Below, in pieces: positions 7,447-14,085 of a stretch of DNA of 17,522 bases. This stretch comes from Pseudomonadota bacterium (lineage in GTDB: Bacteria > Pseudomonadota > Alphaproteobacteria > CACIAM-22H2), in NCBI GenBank assembly GCA_020161965.1, contig JAIUNH010000019.1, positions 1-17,522 of the forward strand, written 5' to 3'. Below the pieces are notes generated by a model. That model had not been told where the DNA came from and did not search any database. It saw only the letters and a program-made list of their open reading frames with translations. Positions within the stretch are counted from its first letter, which is position 1; each line of letters begins with the position of its first letter. Both the position numbers and the translations under genes were made by a program.

Positions 7447-8574
7447 ATGAAGCAGATCGCCCCGTCAATCGCCTTCGCCCAAGCCGTCGGCACGAATGCC
7501 GAGGATTGGGGCAAGCTCGCCATCGAGCTTGGCGAGAAACTGGCGCGCGATCTGCCCGGCGGCACGCTCGGGTTTCTTTACGCGACCGGCGAACTCGCGG
7601 GTCAACTCGAAGAAATCCTCGCCGTCGTCAAACGCATCTCGGGTATCGGCGATTGGACGGGCTCGGTGGGGCTGGGCATCGTCGGCGATACCGAAGTCTT
7701 CGGCCAACCGGCTTTGGCGGCACTCGCCCTCGATCTGCCGAAGAACGCCTATCGCCTCGTGCCGAATTTGACGGAGCCGGGCGAAACGCCCGCCGATCTC
7801 GAAGCGTGGATCGCGGATCGACGCCCGGCCTTGGGCGTGGTCCATGCCGATCCGCGTTTGCCCAACATCGCCGACACGCTCGCTGATCTTGCGGAGACGA
7901 GCGGCGCCTATCTTGTCGGTGGCTTGTCGTCGGGCGACGACGGTTTCGCGCAGATCGCGGGTCGCGTGGTCGACGAAGGCCTGTCGGGCGTGTTGATCGC
8001 TGGCGATGTGAACGTGTCGGTGGGTTTGAGCCAAGGCTGTGCGGCCCTCGGGCCCGTACATCGCGTGACCTCGGCCGAGGAAAACGTGATCGCGGAAATC
8101 GACGGGCGCGACGCGCTCGACCTGTTCCGCGATGCGGCGGGCGTGCGTCCCGGCGGCGATCTGCGCCAAGCGGCGATGAACACGCTGATCGCGTTCCCCA
8201 CGCCGGGCAGCGACACCAACGATTATCTCGTGCGCCATCTGACCGGTATCGATCCCGATAATGGCTTGATCGCGGTCGGCCATACGGTGGAGCCGGGCGA
8301 CCGCGTGTTCTTCGTGCGCCGCGACGAGGAAGCGGCGGCGCAGGATCTGGCGCGTATGCTCGCGCGCACGAAGTCGCGCCTGACCAAACCGAAAGCCGGG
8401 CTTTATTTTTCGTGCTTGGCGCGCGGGCCCAACATGTTCGGGCCCGATTCGGCCGAACGCGCGCTGTTGCGCGAAACCCTGGGCGACATCCCGATCGCCG
8501 GCATGTTCTGCAACGGCGAGATTTCCAACGCGCGCCTCTACGGTTATACCGGCGTCCTTGCGTTGTTCGGATAA
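7447..8574 (+). CDS. FIST domain-containing signalling protein
   Basis: This 375-residue soluble protein fits the FIST N plus FIST C architecture, a predicted small-ligand sensory module often found with histidine kinases, diguanylate cyclases or chemoreceptors. The N-terminal FIST half covers about residues 35-225, including TLGFLYATG and AYLVGGLSSGDDGF (a typical glycine-rich turn). The C-terminal half (about 235-372) includes DYLVRHLTGIDPDNG, LYFSCLARG and IAGMFCNGEISN, followed by the usual LYGYTGVLALFG ending. No effector domain is attached, so it must act through a partner protein. AAGGA (7433-7437) lies nine bases before the ATG. It is followed after 51 bases by the foreign AT-rich gene. 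The ligand is unknown. Confidence 0.88.
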   Translation: MKQIAPSIAFAQAVGTNAEDWGKLAIELGEKLARDLPGGTLGFLYATGELAGQLEEILAVVKRISGIGDWTGSVGLGIVGDTEVFGQPALAALALDLPKNAYRLVPNLTEPGETPADLEAWIADRRPALGVVHADPRLPNIADTLADLAETSGAYLVGGLSSGDDGFAQIAGRVVDEGLSGVLIAGDVNVSVGLSQGCAALGPVHRVTSAEENVIAEIDGRDALDLFRDAAGVRPGGDLRQAAMNTLIAFPTPGSDTNDYLVRHLTGIDPDNGLIAVGHTVEPGDRVFFVRRDEEAAAQDLARMLARTKSRLTKPKAGLYFSCLARGPNMFGPDSAERALLRETLGDIPIAGMFCNGEISNARLYGYTGVLALFG

Positions 8575-8599
8575 CCGCGAAGTCTCTATTGGCGAGTTG

Positions 8600-10485
8600 G
8601 ACCTGTCCGCGTTAGATTGAGCTAAATGTGGATAAATGAATTTCAAGTTTCAAATTACTCGCGCTTCGCTCAACTCGGGCCTATCCGCCTGGGAAAACAA
8701 AGATCTGTAATTGTTGGCCAAAATAATGTTGGCAAGACGGCATTATTAACCGCTCTACTGCCAAAATTTTCAGGTAATCCGTGCCGATCTAAAAGACTTC
8801 TGGCGCAAGTATCGGGAGTAGCCACATCATTCTCGTCCTTGACGCTACGTTTTGAGGGGCATGAACTTAGAGCAATTGCCTCTCGAGAATCGGATGTAGT
8901 GCATTTTTTTCCCATCAATTCGCAAAGATTCACAGACAGAGAGAGCGCCATCCGAGGTTTAGGTGCAGCGTTCGATGTGCCTTGGATTGACGTGACTATC
9001 AATCGATATGCGGATAAGAAATCTAGTGGGTTTAGTGTTCAAAAAATAATCTCAGAAAATAAAACATGGCACTTTGATGCCTCTAATCAGAAGCATCAAC
9101 ATTTTCCAGGATTTCAATTCGATAGAAATCGCGGGCAGTTTGTGCCTGTTGGTGGCGCGGGCAGTCCGGCAAACTTACATACGCCTATTCTAAGATCGCT
9201 AGAGAGACAGCACTATTTTTTCAAGGCAGAGCGCCTGAATTTAGCGCATCACGAAGCGCAAGCTGAAGCAAGGCTATTACCCGACTGCAGTAACCTAGCT
9301 GCTGTTTTGGATATCATAAGTGGATCTGGCCGAATCAATGAGTTTCAAAACTTGGTGCGAATGGTAATTCCAACAGTCTCAAAGATCGGCAATCTTCCAT
9401 TAGTTGGAACCCCAAGCGCACGTGAAGTCCGAATATGGAATGATGATAGCCCGGATATTGAAGCTTCCGTTTCGCTTCAAGAGTGCGGGTCAGGTGTTGG
9501 GCAAGCACTCGCTATTATCGCCGCCGCTTTTGCAAATACATCTCCCGCTATAATTATTATCGACGAACCCAATAGCTTTCTGCATCCGGCCGCCGCCAAA
9601 TCGCTTATGGGTATTTTGAAGCAGTTTGAGCAGCATCAAATTATCGTTTCTACGCATTCAATGGAGACAATTCGAGCGTTTGACCCAGAAGAGATTCTGC
9701 TCGTTCAGCCGAATGACAGCGGATCAACTTGCGCAGTTGTCGATGGACGGCAGCTATCGCAGTCACGTGCAATATTGTCAGAGTTAGGCGTCAGTTACGC
9801 GGACGTTGCGGGTGTTGACTATTGCATTTGGGTGGAGGGGGCGACTGAAGCCGAAGTGTTTGAGCTAATCGCAGCAAAACTTCTTCGAAAGCGGAACGGA
9901 CTATTTTCGTTTCCACACGTTGTAACCACTGGCGATTTCGAAAGCCGGTCAAATCGAGACAAGACAAAGCTACTTCAGATTTATCGTAGCATCACCAAGA
10001 ACGTTGTGATGGCACCGGATTTGATGGGCTTTCTGTTCGATTTAGAAAGCCGAAGCATCGACGAGCAAGAGAGAATTCGAACCGAGCTAGATGGGAAGGT
10101 TAAATTTCTCTGGCGATATTGCTTCGAGAACTACTTAATCGATTCATCCGCAATAGCCGAAGCCTTCAACCGATTGCGCACATTTGAGAGCAGTAAGCTT
10201 TCGGCCGATCAAATCGAGACTTGGCTAAAGGCAAATGCGCAGAATGCGGACTACTGGGGGCAACAAGAGGCGCCAGCGTACGGCACGATCGACTGGTTAA
10301 GTCGTGTGGATGGTGCCCGGTTGCTTGCGGGTGCGCTAAACCACTTTGCTGGAGCGACCGAAACGTACAAGAAAACGCGCGATTCGGTGGCGATTGCGAA
10401 AGCGATTCTCCAGCGAAATCCGGAAGCATTCCGTGAGATTGCAGACTCTATCGAAAGCTTTCTCCCGTCGCTGAAGTCGGGGTAA
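8600..10485. other. AT-rich foreign island, one gene long
   Basis: Composition changes abruptly here. By hand count, bases 9001-9060 are 18/60 G+C, whereas bases 8101-8160 in the preceding gene are 47/60. TTA, ATA, AGA and AAT codons, nearly absent from the neighbours, are common through the whole gene and stop being so within about the last 100 bases. The island coincides almost exactly with the single open frame at 8626-10485. No integrase, transposase, tRNA or convincing flanking direct repeat is seen, so the mode of arrival is not visible. Confidence 0.85.
8626..10485 (+). CDS. OLD-like AAA ATPase with C-terminal Toprim-like domain
   Basis: This 619-residue protein joins an SMC/ABC-like AAA ATPase to a Toprim-like region, as in OLD-family nucleases. 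Walker A is GQNNVGKT (31-38), a signature-like CGSGVGQAL spans 287-295, Walker B is IIIIDEP (309-315, Glu314), and the switch histidine is His344 in VSTHSMETI. The C-terminal part shows WVEGATEAE with Glu404 (the Toprim glutamate position), GFLFDLES around Asp472 where the acidic DxD pair is expected, and LWRYCFENYLID (495-506), a motif type shared with Toprim/DUF4435 proteins. Relatives act in phage defence (OLD, GajA of Gabija, the ATPase and Toprim parts of PARIS). No GajB helicase, second defence gene or antitoxin adjoins it. The ribosome-binding site is weak. Nuclease activity is inferred, not shown. Confidence 0.85.
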   Translation: MWINEFQVSNYSRFAQLGPIRLGKQRSVIVGQNNVGKTALLTALLPKFSGNPCRSKRLLAQVSGVATSFSSLTLRFEGHELRAIASRESDVVHFFPINSQRFTDRESAIRGLGAAFDVPWIDVTINRYADKKSSGFSVQKIISENKTWHFDASNQKHQHFPGFQFDRNRGQFVPVGGAGSPANLHTPILRSLERQHYFFKAERLNLAHHEAQAEARLLPDCSNLAAVLDIISGSGRINEFQNLVRMVIPTVSKIGNLPLVGTPSAREVRIWNDDSPDIEASVSLQECGSGVGQALAIIAAAFANTSPAIIIIDEPNSFLHPAAAKSLMGILKQFEQHQIIVSTHSMETIRAFDPEEILLVQPNDSGSTCAVVDGRQLSQSRAILSELGVSYADVAGVDYCIWVEGATEAEVFELIAAKLLRKRNGLFSFPHVVTTGDFESRSNRDKTKLLQIYRSITKNVVMAPDLMGFLFDLESRSIDEQERIRTELDGKVKFLWRYCFENYLIDSSAIAEAFNRLRTFESSKLSADQIETWLKANAQNADYWGQQEAPAYGTIDWLSRVDGARLLAGALNHFAGATETYKKTRDSVAIAKAILQRNPEAFREIADSIESFLPSLKSG

Positions 10486-10488
10486 TGT

Positions 10489-10529
10489 CCCGCCCTTGCG
10501 CGGGCAGGGGAGCCCTCGCGTTCGCAGGG
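10489..10529. repeat. Two small GC-rich inverted repeats after the foreign gene
   Basis: In the 57 bases between the AAA gene and tas, CCCGC (10489-10493) pairs with GCGGG (10500-10504). Next, CCCT-GCG (10513-10516, 10518-10520) can pair with CGC-AGGG (10523-10529) around a bulge and a tight loop. Neither is followed by a T-run, so these are poor intrinsic terminators. They may be a dispersed intergenic repeat or mark the island edge. The tas Shine-Dalgarno candidate AGGGA (10526-10530) is buried in the second hairpin. Confidence 0.35.
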
Positions 10530-10542
10530 ATACTCAGCTTCA

Positions 10543-11586
10543 ATGAAATACGTCGAACTCGGAACGACCGGCCGGAAGGTCTCGCGCATTTGCCTGGGCA
10601 CCATGACCTGGGGCCAGCAGAATTCGGAAGCGGACGCCCACGCGCAAATCGATCTGGCGCTCGACATGGGCGTGGACTTCATCGACGCGGCGGAAATGTA
10701 TCCGGTCCCGCCGAAGAAGGAGACTTACGGCCGCACCGAGGAATATCTCGGCACTTGGCTCGCCAAGAACAAAGCCAAGCGCGATAAGGTCGTCGTCGCC
10801 ACGAAGGTCGCCAGCCGTTCGATGGGCAACGATCACATCCGCCCCGGTCAGCCGTTGAACGAAGCCTCGATCCGGGCGGCGGTCGAAGCCTCGTTGAAGC
10901 GCCTGCAAACCGATTATATCGATCTTTATCAGGCGCATTCGGCCGACCGGCCCGCGAACCGCTTCGGCGTGCTCGACTACGCACATAAGGAAGGTGCGGA
11001 TCAGGGCGCCTCTTTGGCCGAAACCGCCGGGGCGATGGAGAAGCTCGTCAAGGAAGGCAAGATCCGCTGGTTCGGCGTGTCGAACGAAACGCCGTGGGGC
11101 TTGCTCGACTATTTGCGCGCGGCCGACAAGGGCCGGGGCGCAAGGATCGCGTCGATCCAGAATCCGTATTCGCTGCTCAATCGCAGCTTCGAAATCGGCC
11201 TCGCCGAAATCGCGATCAAGGAAAAGGTCGGCTTGCTCGCTTATTCCGTGCTCGGCATGGGCGTGCTGACCGGCAAATATTTCGACGGCGCCAAGCCCGC
11301 GAATGCGCGTTTGACGATGTTCGAACGCTTCAAGCGCTATTCCACGCCGCGCGCCGAACCGGCGGCGAAGCAATATGTCGCCGCCGCGCGCGAAGCGGGG
11401 CTCGATCCCGCCCAGTTGGCGGTCGCCTTCGTCGCGTCGCAGCCTTTCGTTACGGCGGCGATCGTCGGCGCCACCAGTGTGGAACAGCTCAAGACGAATA
11501 TCGCGGCGATCGATGTCGCGATTTCGCCCGAGCTGCGCGCCAAGCTCGACGCGATCCACGCCGGCAACCCGAACCCTTGCCCGTGA
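10543..11586 (+). CDS. tas: Tas-type NADP(H)-dependent aldo/keto reductase
   Basis: This soluble 347-residue TIM-barrel oxidoreductase closely resembles E. coli Tas (346 residues). Shared segments include LGTMTWGQQNSEADAHAQ, AAEMYPVPPK, SLKRLQTDYIDLYQ and IQNPYSLLNRSFE. The aldo/keto reductase catalytic tetrad is visible as Asp48, Tyr53, Lys88 and His132, and the C-terminal GATSVEQLKTNI is the usual cofactor-binding segment. In E. coli, tas was found as a suppressor of tyrosine auxotrophy under starvation, but the physiological carbonyl substrate is not known. Its start follows the AT-rich island by 57 bases, so the insertion may have displaced its original promoter. The next gene begins one base after its stop, implying an operon. 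Confidence 0.93.
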   Translation: MKYVELGTTGRKVSRICLGTMTWGQQNSEADAHAQIDLALDMGVDFIDAAEMYPVPPKKETYGRTEEYLGTWLAKNKAKRDKVVVATKVASRSMGNDHIRPGQPLNEASIRAAVEASLKRLQTDYIDLYQAHSADRPANRFGVLDYAHKEGADQGASLAETAGAMEKLVKEGKIRWFGVSNETPWGLLDYLRAADKGRGARIASIQNPYSLLNRSFEIGLAEIAIKEKVGLLAYSVLGMGVLTGKYFDGAKPANARLTMFERFKRYSTPRAEPAAKQYVAAAREAGLDPAQLAVAFVASQPFVTAAIVGATSVEQLKTNIAAIDVAISPELRAKLDAIHAGNPNPCP

Positions 11587-11587
11587 C

Positions 11588-12127
11588 GTGATACGGCTCT
11601 TCGTCGCCCTTGGACTTCCCGACGACATCCGCGCGCGATTGGATGCGATCGCGGCGGGTGTGCCGGGGGCCGATTGGGTGGAGAGCGACAATTATCACCT
11701 TACGCTGCGCTTCGTCGGCGAAACGCAAGAAGACAAGGCCGAAGACCTCGCTTATGCGCTGATGGCGATCCGCCACAAGCCGTTCGATATCGAACTCGCG
11801 GGCGTGGGCCATTTCAAAACCGGCGACGAGGTGCGCGCTTTGTGGGCGGGCGTGAAGCACTCCGACGCGCTCGACATGCTTCATCGCAAAGTGGACGAGG
11901 CTTGCCGCAAGGAAGGCTTCCCCAACGAAGCCCGCAAATTTCTGCCGCATGTGACGTTGGCGCGGCTGGACGGGGCGCCGCTCGGCAAGGTTCAGGATTT
12001 CCTGATCGAGAACGCGCTGTTCAAGGCGGGGCCGATCCGCATCGACAGTTTCGCGCTGTATTCCAGCCTGCGCCGCCAGGGCGGTGCGGTCTATACGGAA
12101 GAAGCCGCGTTCTTCCTGCGCGATTAA
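11588..12127 (+). CDS. thpR: RNA 2',3'-cyclic phosphodiesterase (2H family)
   Basis: This 179-residue protein is a LigT/ThpR-type two-histidine phosphoesterase, which opens 2',3'-cyclic phosphates on RNA ends and can ligate tRNA halves in vitro. The two catalytic HxT motifs are HLT (37-39, in NYHLTLRFVGE) and HVT (121-123, in FLPHVTLARL), the standard spacing. The typical N-terminus RLFVALGLP and the C-terminal FALYSSLRRQGGAVYTEEAAF are present. The start is GTG at 11588, one base after the tas stop. No separate ribosome-binding site is visible, so translation is probably coupled to tas. Its TAA overlaps the convergent kinase gene's TAA in TTAA (12124-12127). Confidence 0.93.
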   Translation: MIRLFVALGLPDDIRARLDAIAAGVPGADWVESDNYHLTLRFVGETQEDKAEDLAYALMAIRHKPFDIELAGVGHFKTGDEVRALWAGVKHSDALDMLHRKVDEACRKEGFPNEARKFLPHVTLARLDGAPLGKVQDFLIENALFKAGPIRIDSFALYSSLRRQGGAVYTEEAAFFLRD

Positions 12128-12966
12128 ACGAAGCGATTCAAAATCGCGTCGACTTGCGCACGATAGGCGCCGCCGAACAGCTTCAGATGCACCAGCAGGT
12201 GCCACAGGCAATAAAGGTCGCGCCGCGTCTCGCGGAAATCGGGCGAGAGTTTGCGCCGCTCGTCATAGACCGCGAGGAAATCGTCGCCGACATCGCCGAA
12301 CAAAGTCAGGAACGCGATCTCGATTTCCGGATCGGCGAAGTAAAGCGATGGATCGACGAAAGCGGCGATGCGCCCGTCGCGGCTGATGATGTTGCCGCCC
12401 CACAAATCGCCATGGATCAGACCCGGCGCTTTGGGGTTAGGCAATAGATCGGGCAACTTCGCGACGAGCTTATCCATGCGTCGCGCGATATCGCCGTCGA
12501 TCTGGCGCGCGATGAACATCAAGCGCTTTTCGCCGTAGAAGCTGTGCCAGTTCCGGTCCCAATCGTTGGGCTGCAGGAAACCCGCATGCGGTGTCGCACG
12601 CGGGAAGCCGTAGCGCGGACCGACGATCGTATGAAGCTCGGCCAGCACCCGCGCCAAATCGCGCTGCGCATCTTTGCCCGCCGCACCCGTCGATCCTTCG
12701 ACGCGGGCCATCAGCAGCAGATCGTCGTCGGCGAGCAAAAGCTGAGGGACGGGGCACACCGTCGCGCGTGCGAGATAGGATAGGCAGAAGCCTTCCGCTT
12801 CGAGGCCCGTGCCCGTCTTGGCGACCAAGCGTTGGCCGTCGGCGAGATCGATGGCGAGCAGCTTGGCCCCATGCCCGCCGCCCATCGGGGCGGTGCGCGC
12901 GACCGGCGAACCGGCGGCTGCTTCGATCCGCGCCTCTAGCGCAATTCCCGGATCAGTCTGGCGCAT
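12124..12966 (-). CDS. Fructosamine kinase family protein (probable ribulosamine 3-kinase)
   Basis: This 280-residue kinase has the APH/choline-kinase fold of the fructosamine-3-kinase family, which phosphorylates ketoamine adducts on lysine so that they decompose. Visible are the glycine-rich loop MGGGHGAK (28-35), Lys50 in RLVAK, LAELHT (108-113), the catalytic HGDLWGGN (185-192), the metal-binding FVDPS (Asp205) and YFADPEIEIAF (209-219). The ATG at 12966 gives a family-length protein; the frame stays open to 13350, but that part is antisense-like and non-homologous. It overlaps the end of the phosphatase gene by 31 bases, so it is translated as the second gene of that operon. Most tested bacterial homologues act on ribulosamines and erythrulosamines, not fructosamines; which applies here is inferred. 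Confidence 0.92.
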   Translation of the reverse strand: MRQTDPGIALEARIEAAAGSPVARTAPMGGGHGAKLLAIDLADGQRLVAKTGTGLEAEGFCLSYLARATVCPVPQLLLADDDLLLMARVEGSTGAAGKDAQRDLARVLAELHTIVGPRYGFPRATPHAGFLQPNDWDRNWHSFYGEKRLMFIARQIDGDIARRMDKLVAKLPDLLPNPKAPGLIHGDLWGGNIISRDGRIAAFVDPSLYFADPEIEIAFLTLFGDVGDDFLAVYDERRKLSPDFRETRRDLYCLWHLLVHLKLFGGAYRAQVDAILNRFV

Positions 12967-13382
12967 TCGCGTTCCACGATATCGAGCACGTCGTCGAAGC
13001 CATTCGGTCCGCCGTAATAAGGGTCGGGCACGTCGTTCCCGTCCGCACGAAACATCGCAATATTCGTGCCTTCGGGGGCGAGCGATTCGAGGATCTCGTA
13101 ATGGCCCGAATCGCAGGCCAGGATCAGGTCGAATTCGGCGAAGTCGCGGGGGGCGAGCTTTTTCGCGCGCTGGGGCGTGAGGTCGTAGCCGCGCTGTGCC
13201 GCATGGCGCACCGTGCGCGGATCGGGCGGTTCGCCGATATGGTAGCCATGCGTGGCGCGGGATTCGATGCGCAAGCTTAGGCCCGCTTCCTGGGCCATTT
13301 TGCGCATCACGCCCTCGGCCGTGGGCGAGCGGCAGATATTTCCCGTGCACACGAACAGCAGACTGGTAATTTGCGGCGTCAT
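12936..13382 (-). CDS. Low-molecular-weight phosphatase (LMW-PTP family)
   Basis: This 148-residue cytosolic phosphatase has the complete LMW-PTP signature at its N-terminus: CTGNICRS with nucleophile Cys12, Arg18 and Ser19. The general acid Asp120 sits in the C-terminal DPYYGG (120-125). I chose the ATG at 13382 (complement of 13380-13382) because beta 1 (SLLFVC) follows at once. In-frame starts at 13400 and 13436 would only add a tail overlapping the sirtuin gene. No clear Shine-Dalgarno is present. Its first gene position before a fructosamine-kinase homologue matches published bacterial pairs in which the LMW-PTP removes phosphate from ribulosamine 5-phosphates as well as from tyrosine. 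A role in protein-tyrosine dephosphorylation remains possible. Confidence 0.94.
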   Translation of the reverse strand: MTPQITSLLFVCTGNICRSPTAEGVMRKMAQEAGLSLRIESRATHGYHIGEPPDPRTVRHAAQRGYDLTPQRAKKLAPRDFAEFDLILACDSGHYEILESLAPEGTNIAMFRADGNDVPDPYYGGPNGFDDVLDIVERECARLIRELR

Positions 13383-14085
13383 GGCGGGTTCGATCGTCAT
13401 CCTTACCGGGGCCGGAATTTCGAAGGAGTCGGGCATCGATACGTTCCGCGACGCCGGCGGCCTATGGTCGCAGGTGCGGATCGAAGATGTCGCGACCCCC
13501 TCGGCTTTTGTCCGGAATCCGCAGCTCGTGCAAGCCTTCTACAATATGCGCCGCCACGCCCTACAAGCCCCCGCGATCCAGCCCAACGCGGCGCATGTGG
13601 CGCTGGCGCGGCTCGAAGCCGAGTGGAAGGGCAAGGTGATTTTGGTTACCCAGAACATCGACGATCTGCATCAGCGCGCGGGCTCCAAGAACATCCTCGC
13701 GATTCACGGGGAGTTGCTCAAATCGCGCTGCTTCGCCTGCGGCAACGTGGTCGAAGAACGGGGCGATCTGGGCGCTGCCAGCACCTGTATCGCCTGCGCC
13801 GAGATCGGCACGCTGCGCCCGCATGTCGTGTGGTTCAATGAAATGCCGTTCTTCATGGACGAAGCGATCGCGGCGATCGAAGCTTGCGATATCTTCGTAT
13901 CGATCGGCACGTCGGGGGCGGTTTATCCCGCCGCCGGTTTGGTCGAATACGCGAACGCCGCCGGTGCGCGCACGATCGAGATCAATCTCGAACCGTCGGA
14001 CGTCGCTTCCGCTTTCGCCGAGAAACGCTATGGCAAGGCAACCGACTTGGTGCCCGCTTTCGTATCGGAGTTGTTGGGAAGTTGA
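13381..14085 (+). CDS. cobB: Sirtuin NAD-dependent protein deacylase, CobB class III type
   Basis: This 234-residue sirtuin removes acyl groups from lysine, consuming NAD+ and giving O-acyl-ADP-ribose and nicotinamide. It shows GAGISKESG (10-18), TFRDAGGLW (21-29), TQNIDDLH (90-97), catalytic His109 in AIHGELL, four zinc cysteines (117, 120, 136, 139) and GTSGAVYPAAGL. Tyr54 and Arg57 in FYNMRR are the pair that binds the carboxylate in desuccinylating sirtuins such as SIRT5 and CobB, so succinyl-lysine or malonyl-lysine is a likely substrate. The ATG at 13381 shares CATG with the phosphatase start on the other strand. Upstream in-frame codons to 13252 are antisense to the phosphatase and not sirtuin-like. 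The stop overlaps the next start by four bases (TTGA). Confidence 0.95.
   Translation: MAGSIVILTGAGISKESGIDTFRDAGGLWSQVRIEDVATPSAFVRNPQLVQAFYNMRRHALQAPAIQPNAAHVALARLEAEWKGKVILVTQNIDDLHQRAGSKNILAIHGELLKSRCFACGNVVEERGDLGAASTCIACAEIGTLRPHVVWFNEMPFFMDEAIAAIEACDIFVSIGTSGAVYPAAGLVEYANAAGARTIEINLEPSDVASAFAEKRYGKATDLVPAFVSELLGS

Noticed and set aside
8579..10478. GAAGTC at 8579-8584 and 10473-10478 as target-site duplication of the AT-rich island
   Set aside because: Six bases is expected by chance over such a search, and the right copy lies inside the coding sequence. No inverted terminal repeats or transposase accompany it.
8626..10485. Calling the AT-rich gene gajA, ariA or a complete Gabija/PARIS system
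   Set aside because: No GajB-like helicase or separate AriB-like gene follows, and similarity to a specific named system cannot be established by eye.
12967..13350. N-terminal extension of the fructosamine-kinase frame up to 13350
   Set aside because: It is arginine-rich, lies in another frame of the phosphatase gene, and resembles nothing in the kinase family. The ATG at 12966 gives the normal N-terminus.
331..13870. Repeated GCGATCGC words (for example near 331, 4610 and 13864) as a HIP1-like element
   Set aside because: They occur within codons of a genome rich in GCG, ATC and GCC. Frequency looks explainable by composition, and no spacing pattern is seen.
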